Shown here piece after piece: positions 35,001 through 47,000 of a stretch of DNA of 64,000 bases; the stretch's first letter is position 1, and every line of letters begins with the position of its first letter. The position numbers and the translations under genes are program-made. The notes below the pieces were generated by a model. The model saw only the letters and a list, made by a program, of their open reading frames with translations. It had not been told where the DNA came from and ran no database searches. This DNA is from Oopsacas minuta. Taxonomy: Eukaryota; Porifera; Hexactinellida; Lyssacinosida; Leucopsacidae. The stretch covers positions 220,303-284,302 of the forward strand of contig JAKMXF010000319.1 in the NCBI GenBank assembly GCA_024704765.1. The letters are read 5' to 3'.

Positions 35001-38000
35001 AAAATCTCCCTTAGAAGTCTCCAAGACAACTGCTTTTCCTTCTTTGTGGTGGATCATTTTTACAACGCAATTGATGACTATTTTCATTGTCGAATCCTTG
35101 ATTGAAGCTTTTTCTTGGCCCACACTCAAGCTATAGAGTTTACTCAACAGAGGTCCTGGCACTGAGAATTTCTTGAAGTTGATATTTCTACAAAAACAAA
35201 TATCGCACTAAAACTATATATACGTCGTGAAGTTAGCAGCAAATTCCAGCAGTGAAATATGTGCACAACTTAGCACTAAATAATTCTATTAATTCTCTGT
35301 CAATTCATCTGAAATTTGGTCAGTAGCTTTGTCTGGAGTGGAGCATTTCCTGCGTTCAATAATTCATCCCTATTACACCTACTCTTGCCACAATCACATC
35401 GCAAAATTTGTATTACTAAAACACCATATAGTCAGGGCTGGCTGTTAGCCCTAAAACCGTGACAAGTCAGGTAAATGCACAAATTTGGTTACAATGGGGT
35501 GTGCTTAAACCTTTAGAGGGGAGCCAGTTCTTCGAAGATCAGGGGGTGTGATGCACAATCAGTTTTATGCGCCACTTTGAACACACTTTGAAGGTGTTTA
35601 CATGAATGTAATTCATCCAGTTTGAATCGAAACGAATTTTAGTGTCGATATTCGTAATCACCAAAATGTTTACGTCTTTTGAGTGGCCACTCGTATATGT
35701 TTAGAAATATGAATTATTGAATGTAGGAAATGCACCACTTCAGATAAAGGTACTGACCAAATTTCAGGTGAATAGAATGAGAAATTGACAGAATTATTCA
35801 GTTTCGAGTTATGCTCATATTTTACTGCAGGAATTCTCTAACTTCACACTCACTAAGTCTATTAACACCACGAAAGTAGAATACTGCCTCTTAGTTTGGA
35901 CAAATACAGCAACCAAACATCATATATCCTTGCTGTAAATGTTGAATATACCATGAACTCTTTATACTGGTTTGAATAGGTTGGCTTTAGGAAATTATAC
36001 AATACAATCACTACAAATCACCTGTACATGTGTGCTTCAACAGCAAGTGGGGCTGGCATCCATCTTGTGATTGTTGAAATTTTGCTTGAAATATCTTTCA
36101 ACCTTTCCTGTATATCCGACTGGAGTGCCCCGTAGATAGTATCTTTACCTTGCTCTGTTTTGGAGATTTGATCAGCTGGGATTACATTGAGCAACTGTTT
36201 CACTGCAGGAAAGTACTTGTGTACAACCTTTTTCGTTTCTTTCGGCCATTCCTCCATCTCTTCATCTGTAGGCTCAGGACACCAACCAGACCAAAAAGTT
36301 GACTTCCCACCAAAGAAGTTGTTCACGCCATGTTGCCATTTGATGTACTGGCCTTCATGGGTCTTCTTGGTAATCCTCCAAGGGAATGTCTCACCTATGC
36401 CATCCATTGTCATTACGAATGGAGGAGGAAGATTCTGGAAGTGCTCTGGGTGGTAGTAGGTACCCCTTTCAATAATCATAATTTTAGCATTGGGGTTGTT
36501 TTTGAGCGCTTGATCAACAAATGCAAGTGCACAAAATGAAGACCCAATGATAACATAGTCGAAGTTTCCTTTTCTTCGCTCGACATCCCACTCTTTATCG
36601 TTCAAGAAGAAGATATCATTCATAATATCATCTGGTCTGATGTCCTGAGGTCCAGGTACTGGGTAGCCAAATTGAGGGACTTCTCCTTGAGCCATTTTCG
36701 TTTTCCTATCAGCAATAGCTAGTGATATGGACTGCATGAAATATTTAGTTCGTGTACATTTTGGTTTGGGCTAAATAGATAAAATTTTCTAGTCGGTTTG
36801 TACCAATTTTATAAACTGACTAAATATTTCAGGCATTTTAGTTGAGGGTAGATAAGTGGTTTCTCAGGACAGAAAAAATCGAACATTTTGTTTCTACACT
36901 TGGAAACATGATGTTAAAATTTTCTGTCCTGGAAAACCACTTCCTTACCCTCTTAATTCATCCGGACCTAATGCTTGTTTTGTATATTACTATATTTCTA
37001 ATTAGCTAAGAATTAGCCAACAGCGAGGTTTTTGTCTATTTATAGTTGTGCCCGTCGTCTATAGTGCAGTTAATTTTACGCATTCAAATGATTATATCTA
37101 TGCTACAATAATTATTGCTAGATGTTGAGAGATGTCCCCTCTATGTACACAAATTACATAAAGGTAAACAAACTATTTATTAATCTATATTTTTCAATCC
37201 CAATTGTTGTTTGTTTGTCCGTTGTCAAGGAAAGGATTTACGGTATGCAATTTTGAAATTGTCGCATAACTATTTATTTATCGTGTTTATCAAGGAAGTA
37301 AAGAGAATACAATAAAAGTTCACTAAATATATCCAATATGCTGAATCCGAATTTCGCACTTTTGGATTAATCATATGTAAATTTATTGTTATTTTTATGA
37401 ATATAAAGTAAACAAATTTCCAAATGGTGGTAGAATCATACTTTCAACGACTGTACTGGGGTGATCGAGTATGCTGAGTCCGAATATGGTATTGTAAACA
37501 ACATATTGTGAATATTTGTTTACTTTTAGGTTAATAAAGTAAACAAATTTCAATATTGTTGTAGAATCGTACTTTCAACGGCAATAATGGTATACTCGAG
37601 TATACTGAGTCTGAATATTGTAACGACATCAACATTATTCAATCTCAATTGTTGTTTGTCTGTATATTTGTACGTTGAATACCTCGAGGCGCAATGCGCC
37701 GAGTTCATCGCAAAGCGACGAGCCAAAGGCTCGTAACATTAATATTCCAATTTTCTGATTCTACATACCAAAAAATCAAAAGATAAATTACATAAATAGT
37801 GCGAAAATATGTAGGATTGGAATGGAACCATTTTTTCAAAACATATTTTCCACTCTTGTTTGGGTATCGCTTCGATCACTGCGAAAAGTGCCCCCTCCAG
37901 CTCCTCATTAGGTTGAAAATCTCCTTCCATGAAATTGATATTTGATCGTTGGGAACAACCAGACGTCGCATGGGGCTAGGACCGGACTGTAGGGTAAGTG

Positions 38001-41000
38001 TGGCAACGTTTTGAGCCCAGAATATTCCAAAAATTCACGAGTCCAGAGTGCCGTGTGGTATGATGTTTATCATGATGAAGCAGTATTCCTCTTACAGTCT
38101 TTTCACGCTCTTTATGATGATTAGAAATTTTGATTCTCTTCAAATATTTCTTACAAATTTTTACATATTCAACCAACAACCTTAGGACACATTATATTAA
38201 TGAAATATCATTTGAAATAACACTCGGAGGCATTGGCTATGTATATTCATTCAAATATCTCTGTGGTTTGAGGACATTTACATTTGAAAGTATAAATGGG
38301 GAATGGAGGGTTATCAGGAGACTCCCGACCCGACCTTACAGTTCTACTGTATTTGATATATGAATTTATAATGAGGTATTACCCGTCATCAAACGATGCG
38401 CCGCCGCTGAAGCTATATATATTTGAAAGAAGACAGAAGTTAGCTATGTTTGTTTGTTGGTTTGTTTTATTGATAATTTATATCGTCATGATTACTAGGT
38501 GAAGAAGAAATTGTATATCCGTACTTGAAGTAGATCTTACAAAGTTGAAAAAGCTTTTGAAAACATATCGATTTCACTACTAACCAATTAGTGAATGAAT
38601 TCACGTGGCCTTGAGATTTGTCTATCTTGTTTAAACCTTTGACCGCCCATAATATATTACACTTCTACTTTCTAGGAATGAAGTTAATATTACAATGCAT
38701 AAATGATAATGCTGAACTCCACCTAGCTTATCTAACATGACACAATCTAGCATATATATTATCCTATCAGTCATTTTGTCTGCTTACAAATATTACAGAG
38801 ATGGTACTAGCATTGATATGATATGTTGCTAAATTTCTAATTATATTGGAGATATAATAAATCTAAAAGTTCCATAGTTTTATGGAATATTACTGAATGA
38901 ATGTGTCCTTTGCTTAATTCCAAACATATTGATTCTATTTCGAATGTGTTTATTCAAATTATACAGGTAACAATTTGACAATAATGGGAACTGTATTTTA
39001 TCTAGCCCTCACTTCAAGGTGGTGTTATATTCCCCACTCAGATACGAATCTGAATACATGCGGCACACCAGAGAAAGTTTCTTATCCCCCACTTAGGAGG
39101 TGGTTAAGAAATTGAACGGTTCTTCTCGACGAAACAGACTGTGGTCTATCCACCATCAAGTGATTGCCCAGGCACACGTTTCAAATTTTATTAGTAAGCA
39201 GATCGAACACAAAGTACGTCATACATAAACCATAAGGCCTATGCTAGTTTTAGAACTTAGAATTGATAATAATTGATCACCAGTTATACTTGTGGTATTG
39301 ATAGCAGCGTGTCATTGACAATATTTATTTAACGAACCTTTGGCTCGTCGCTTCGCCATGAACTCGGTGCATATCTATTATTCTCCAAATTTACGGCCCA
39401 TCTGAGCATTATTTAGGACAATATAATTAACAAATATACGTATATTGTATATATGTTATTGAATTAATTTGTAAGATAAACCCCCTTTGTAGCCGTTGAG
39501 AGCAAGTATCTACTTAAATATTGAGATTTTGCTAATTTGTTTACTTTATGTTCATAAAAACAACAATAAATTTACATATGATTTATCCAAAAGTGTGAAA
39601 ATCGGATTGAACATGTTCGATATATTTAGTGAACTTTATTGAATTCTATTTACTTGATAAACACGATAAATACAGTTACAAAATTGCATACCGTAAATCC
39701 TTTCCTTAACAACGGACCAAACAAACAGACAAACAGACAACAATTGAGATTTAATAATATAGATTATTCGATCTCAATTGTTGTCTGTTTGTCTGTCCGT
39801 TGTTAAGGAAAGGATTTACGGTATGCAATATTGAAATTGTCGCATAACTATGTATTTATCGTATTTATCAAGGAAGTAAATAGAATTCAATAAAACTTCA
39901 CTAAATATATCGAACATGCTGAATCCGATTTTCACACTTTTGGATTAATCATATGTAAATTTATTGTTGTTTTTATGAATATAAAGTAAACAAATTATCC
40001 AAATCTCAAAATATACGTACAGGCTTGCTCTAAACGGCTACACATATACACAGGGGTAACTAAGTACGCTGATTCCGAATTTTGCATCAAGTTTCTCATA
40101 TGTAATTTATTGTTGTTTTTAAGGCAATATAGTAAATAAATTTTCAAAATTGAGGTAGAATCATACTTTCAACGACTATACTGGAGTAATAGAGTATGCT
40201 GAATCCGAATATGGGATTGTAAACAACATATTGTGAATATTTGTTTACTTTAGGTACATAAAGTAAACAAATTTCCAAAAAGGGGTATAATCATACTTCC
40301 AACAACTATACTGGGGTAATCAGGTATGCTGAGTCCGAATATGATATTGTAAATAACATCTATATTGTTAAATCTCAATTGTTGTTTGTCTGTTTGTTTG
40401 TCCGCTGATATGTAAATATATTGTTGTTTTTATGAATAGGCTTGCTCTAAACAGCTACCCAGGGGTAACTAAGTACTCTGAATCAGATTTTCGCATTTTC
40501 AAGGTTCTTATGTGTAAAATTATTGTTGTTTTTATGAATATCTGTAAACAAATTGCCAAATGTCAAAATTTACGTAGATACTTGCTCTCAACGGCTACAA
40601 AGGGGAGGTTGGTCTTACAAAATATAATTTAATAACATATATGTGAATTTCATTGCTCTAAATATATCTATATTATGATACTCAAAGGGGGCCGTCTATT
40701 TAGAGGATAATGGATACCTCGAGGCACAATACGCCGAGTTCATCGCGAAGCGACGAGCCATAGGCTCGTTACATTAAAATTACTACTTACCTACAAAAGT
40801 ACATCAAGTATTCAATTGAAACCTGAGAACAATTACAATTTGATTCCAACAAATTTTCCAAACCATTAAATGATTTCTATAACGGACATAACAAAATTTA
40901 TCTGTTCAATCGAGTGTCACTCATTATTGTTACTCAGTTCACTTTCGGGCAGATTAGGTCAGCAAGATGCATAGCTATGGCTGATATGGTACCTGTTGGA

Positions 41001-44000
41001 TTCCACGAACCGCCAGTTGGCCAGAGAGAGGCTCCAGTGAGGTACACATTATCTACTCCCTTGAAACGGTAGTCAAGATCCACAGGAGATCCCGTATCCT
41101 TTCCAAGCCGCATCGTGGAAGCTTCGTGTACGATGCATGGTACTCGAATCATGTCAGCCGTGGGTCGTCCTTTCGCCCAATCACCAGCCGATCCACCATG
41201 AGAGTGCCAATACTCCAATCCAGAAGGGGCCAAAATGTCGAGCATCTGGAAACTTGACTCTTCCATAGTTTCCCATACCTTATTGTCTTTACTATTGGCC
41301 ACCACTTGAAGAGTGACATTAGTGGTGACATCATCATCCTCATTCTTTCGGAACCAATTTTGATCATTATCGTAATCGAGCTCACCAAGGACAGTGCACA
41401 CAAAGATTACATGATCTGTTGATGTTAATAGCTGCTTCATTGTTGGGGCTGTAGCTACATCTGGCAAGTGACGTGTGAAATCGAAGAGATTTTCCGTGGG
41501 AGTGTTATCGTATATTGTAGAAAGTTGTATGTGAAACTGGCTAGTGGATGACAGATCTCTTCCAGCTATGTAGTTCGCTGACATCTCCATGTTTCCAAAT
41601 TTTCTATAATTGCAGAAGGTGTTAGCAGGAACTCGAGCAAAAATGGAACTGATGAAGTGGGCGGTGAATCGCTCGCCAATATTGATCATCGAAGGGAAGT
41701 CGTGTTTGGAGAAGGAATTGAGCATGAGAGTGGTGGGTGGAAGCGCACCCATGGCAAGGATGACTTTAGCATTGCCGAGAACAAAATCTCCCTTAGAAGT
41801 CTCCAAGACAACTGCTTTTCCTTCTTTGTGGTGGATCATTTTTACAACGCAATTGATGACTATTTTCATTGTCGAATCCTTGATTGAAGCTTTTTCTTGG
41901 CCCACACTCAAGCTATAGAGTTTACTCAACAAAGGTCCTGGCACTGAGAATTTCTTGAAGTTGATATTTCTACAAAAACAAATATCGCACTAAAACTATA
42001 TATACGGGTGTGAGTCAGCAAATTCTAGCAGTGAAATATGTGCACAACTTAGCACTTAATAATTCTGTGGAACTTGGTCAGTACCTTTGTCTGGAGTGGT
42101 GCATTTCCTATATTCTATAATAATCCCTATCACAACTATTCTTGCCACATTGACATCGGAAAATTTGTACTACCAAATCCCCTAATAGTCAGGGCTGGCT
42201 GTTAGTCCTGAACCATGCCAAGTCAGGTAAAAGCACAAAATTTAGTACAATGTTACTGTAGGGTGTGCTTGAACTTTTAGAAGGGGAGCCAGTCCTTCGA
42301 AGATCAGGGGTGTGATGCACAATCAGTTTTATGTGCCTCTTTGAACACATTTTGAAGGTGTTTACATGAATGTAATTCATCCAGTTTGAATCGAAACGAA
42401 TTTTAGTGTCGATATTCGTAATCACCAAAATGTTTATTTACGTCTTTTGAGTGACCACTTGTATATGTTTAGAAATATGAATTATTGAATGTAGGAAATG
42501 CACCACTTCAGATAAAGGTACTGACCAAATTTCAGGTGAATAGAATAAGAAATTGACAGAATTATTCAGTTTCGAGTTATGCTCATATTTTACTGCAGCA
42601 ATTCTCTAACTTCACACTCACTGAGTCTATTAACACCACGAAAGTAGAATACTCCCTCTTAGTTTGGACAAATACAGCAACCAAACATCATATATCCTTG
42701 CTGTAAATGTTGAATATACCATGAACTCTATATACTGGTTTGAATAGGTTGGCTTTAGGAAATTATACAATACAATCACTACAAATCACCTGTACATGTG
42801 TGCTTCAACAGCAAGTGGGGCTGGCATCCATCTTGTGATTGTTGAAATTTTGCTTGAAATATCTTTCAAGCTTTCCTGTATATCCGACTGGAGTGCCCCG
42901 TAGATAGTATCTTTACCCTGCTCTGTTTTGGAGATTTGATCAGCAGGGATTACATTGAGCAACTGTTTCACTACAGGAAAGTACTTGTGTACAACCTTTT
43001 TCGTTTCTTTCGGCCATTCCTCCATCTCTTCATCTGTAGGCTCAGGACACCAACCAGACCAAAAAGTTGACCTCCCACCAAAGAAGTTGCTCATGCCATA
43101 CTGCCATTTGATGTACTGGCCTTCATGGGTCTCCTTGCTAATCCTCCAAGGGAATGTCTCACCTATGCCATTCATTGGCATTACGAATGGAGGAGGAAGA
43201 TTCTGGAAGTGCTCTGGGTGGTAGTAGGTACCCCTTTCAATAATCATAATTTTAGCATTGGGGTTGTTTTTGAGCGCTTGATCAACAAATGCAAGTGCAC
43301 AAAATGAAGACCCAATGATAACATAGTCGAAGTTTCCTTTTCTTCGCTCGACATCCCACTCTTTATCGTTCAAGAAGAAGATATCATTCATAATATCATC
43401 TGGTCTGATGTCCTGAGGTCCAGGTACTGGGTAGCCAAATTGAGGGACTTCTCCTTGAGCCATTTTCTTTTTCCTACCAGCAATAGCTAGTGTATGGCCT
43501 GCATGAAATATTTAGTTCGTGTACATTTTGGTTTGGGCCAAATAGATAAAACTTTCTAGTCGGTTTGTACCAATTTTATAAACTGACTAAATATTTCAGG
43601 CATTTTAGTTGAGGGTAGATAAGTGGTTTCTCAGGACAGAAAACCATGGAAACAAAATGTTCGAATTTTTTCTGTCCTGGAAAACCACTTACCTATCCTC
43701 TGAGTCTATCCGGACCTAATGCTTGTTTTGTATATCACTATATTTCTAATTAGCTAAGAATTAGCCAACAGCGAGGCTTTTGTCTATTTATAGTTGGCCC
43801 GCCGCTATAGTGCAGCTAATTTTAAGCATTCAAATGAACATATCTCTGCTTACCATTATTTTTGATAGATGTTGAGAGATGTCCCCTTTATCTATACAAA
43901 TTCCATAAAGGTAAACAAAATGTTTATTATTTGCATTAATATTGCAATTTTCTGATTCTACATACCAAAAATTCATAAGATAGCCGTTGACAGCTACATT

Positions 44001-47000
44001 CTATATAAAGTGCGAAAATCTGTAGGGTTGATATGAAACCACTTATCAAAACATTTCTTCCACTCTTGATTGCTATCTCTTCGAAGGATCACTGCGAAAA
44101 GTGCCCCCTCCAGCTCCTCATTAGTTTGAAAATCTCCTTCCATGTTATTAATCTTTGATCGTTGGGAACAACCAGACGTTGTATGTGGCTAGGTCCGGAC
44201 TGTAGGGTGTGTGAGGCAGTGTTTTGAGCCCAGAATTTTCCAAAAACTCACGACTCCAGAGTGCCGTGTGGTATGATGTTTATCATGATGAAGCAGTATT
44301 CCTCTTACAGTCTTTTCACGCTCTTTATGATGATTAGAAATTTTGATTTCTCTTCAGAATATTTCTTACAAATTTTTACATATTCAACCAACAACCTTAG
44401 GACACATTATATTAATGAAATATCATTTGAAATAACACTCGGAGGCATTGGCTATACATATTCATTCAAATATCTCTGTGGTTTGAGGATATTTACATTT
44501 GAAAGTATAAATGGGGAATGGAGGGTTATCAGGAGACTCCCGACCCGACCTTCCAGTTCTACTGTATTTGATATATGAATTTATAATGAGGTATTACCCG
44601 TCATCAAACGATGCGCCGCCGCTGAAGCTATATATATTTGAAAGAAGACAGAAGTTAGCTATGTTTGTTTGTTGGTTTGTTTTATTGATAATTTATATCG
44701 TCATGATTACTAGGTGGAGATGAAATTGTATATCCGTACTTGAAGTAGATCTTACAAAGTTGAAAAAGCTTTTGAAAACATATCGATTTCACTACCAACC
44801 AATTAGTGAATGAATTCACGTGGCCTTGAGATTTGTCTATCTTGTTTAAACCTTTGACCGCCCATAATATATTGCATATCTACTTTCTAGGAATGAAGTT
44901 AATATTACAATGCATAAATGATGATGCTGAACTCCACCTAGCTTATCTAAATGTTAGACACAATCTAGCATATATATTATCCTATCAGTCATTTTGTCTG
45001 CTTACAAATATTACAGAGATGGTACTAGCATTGATATGATATGTTGCCCCATATCCTACTATAATACGGATATACATGCTGCCGAATCATGGTAAATATT
45101 AAGACTCCAGTTTATGAAGAGTCGAAATTGTATCGGCTGATAAACTGAAAATACGTGTGATATGCCATATAGAAACGTAGCATCAAAGTACATACATATG
45201 TGGTCAAAATTTGTCATCATGTGGTCGCGGAATGTGCTATTTTTAGTACAACAAATGCGAGTTTCTAAACTGTAGTAGATATTATTCTAACATTCATGAC
45301 ATTTTGTATACACTCATCTTATTCAAAATGGAAATAACTCCGAAGATATTGAATGTACGCCATTGAAATGCGTATATTACTCGTTAATAGGAAATAACAT
45401 ATTGTGGTAACACTAGTATCCACTATAGATCGTTAGGATTAATAGTGATAGAGTTCTGGCTTCAATGTATTTATCGTATTTATCAAGGAAGTAAATATAA
45501 TTCAATAAAACTTCACTAAATATATCGAACATGCTGATTCCGATTTTCACACTTTTGGATTAATCATATGTAAATTTATTGTTGTTTTTATGAATATAAA
45601 GTAAACAAATTATCCAAATCTCAAAATATACGTACAGGCTTGCTCTAAACGGCTATCCAGTGGTAACTAAGTACGCTGAATCAAAATTCGCATTTTCAAG
45701 TTCTCATATGTTTATTTATTGTTGTTTTTATGAATACAAACTAAACAAATTTCCAAATTGTGGTAGAAACATGCCTTGAATGGTTATACTGAGGTAATCG
45801 AGTATGCTGAGTCCAAATATGGTATTGTAAACAACATTTCATAAATTTGTTCATTTTGGGGACATAAAGTAAGCAGATTTAAAGATTATGACGGTATCAT
45901 GTTTACTTATTTTAAGATTATGAGTTTATGTACTCGAGGGCCGTAGGCCCGAGTGTAGACACTAAGTGTTCGCAACCGCGTAGCGCGATCAAGCGAAGTT
46001 CGCTCGTATACTTTTAATATTAGCAGTATAGATACGTACCAAGGTTGAACCGATCGAACCGAATATCAGTATTCATGAATAGCAACCTAACAAAATGCTG
46101 ATGATATTCGGCTTGGACCATCCGAATACCGAATATGAACTAACTGGTTGCAACCTTAATGCCTACATATTATATTATTAGACTAAAAAGCGAAAATGAA
46201 TTCAGTATAAAAGATTTGAAACAGAGTTTGACAGACACGCGGACACAAATTTTTATAACATAGGTAGTTGGAAAAGAAGGGTACCAAATACATTATTTCC
46301 ATGGGTTAATTAATTACAATTACGTATACACGTACACACTATGGGGAGTACGTAATTGATTGTTTTCCATAAAGTAATAAAATGATACAAATAGATGAAT
46401 AATGTGCTAATAATGAGGAAAATTCCATAATGCAGAAATATTCCGAATTTGATGAAAATATGCATTGAATGCGGCACTGGAAAAACTGGTACTAGCCGAG
46501 TATATTTTGCAAATAATCAAAAATAACCGATCGCGTAACAGATTGTGTCTAAACTAGGTAGATTTCAACTTTATCATTTATGGCATTTTGTAACTGAATA
46601 TTGTAATACAAATTTCATTCCTAGAATGTAGATAGGTGATATGGTCATATGGGCTGAGCAATAGTTTATACATACAGCAAAACTCAAGCACACACCCAGT
46701 GTTTGGTAGTGAAATCGATCTTTGCAAATGTCCTTTAACATTTGAAAGATATATTTCTCGGAATGCAATTCATCTTCCACCAAGGAATCATGACGTCATT
46801 ATCAATAAACAAATAAATAACTTGTATTAGTTTCTAAGCTGGATATTTACAAAATATTTCATCACGGTAGTTGTATCATTTGACCTTATATCATATTTAG
46901 TTCAGCTCCTATTGAAAGATTTTGTAATGAATAATGCTGTAACAATTCCTCAAATACCCCCAACCGAAATTTTTGCCTCCAAAAATACACTGGGAAAGAG

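Larger units (their letters stand above)
32800..38829. repeat. segmental direct duplication, unit 1
   Basis: Apart from insertions, this unit matches 40,775-45,048 in the same orientation, from the word attactacttac on the left to gatatgatatgttgc on the right. It contains GMC gene copy 1. Two later insertions present only here are the reversed family A element at 32,897-34,076 and the family A element at 37,183-37,735; unit 2 shows the empty sites. Confidence 0.85.
40775..45048. repeat. segmental direct duplication, unit 2
   Basis: Matches 32,800-38,829 without the two family A insertions found there. It contains GMC gene copy 2 with its own upstream inverted repeat and ends at gatatgatatgttgcc. 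Protein-level differences between the copies are few, so the duplication is recent compared with the amine-oxidase inverted repeat. Confidence 0.85.

Noticed and set aside
36696-36737. Upstream ATG adding 14 residues to GMC copy 1
   Set aside because: In copy 2 the same stretch contains an in-frame TAG, so the shared ATG is the likely start.
39985-40375. Regularly spaced repeats that could suggest a CRISPR array
   Set aside because: Units are 110-130 bp, diverged and contiguous, inside a transposon-like element of an animal genome; there are no short conserved repeats with unique spacers.
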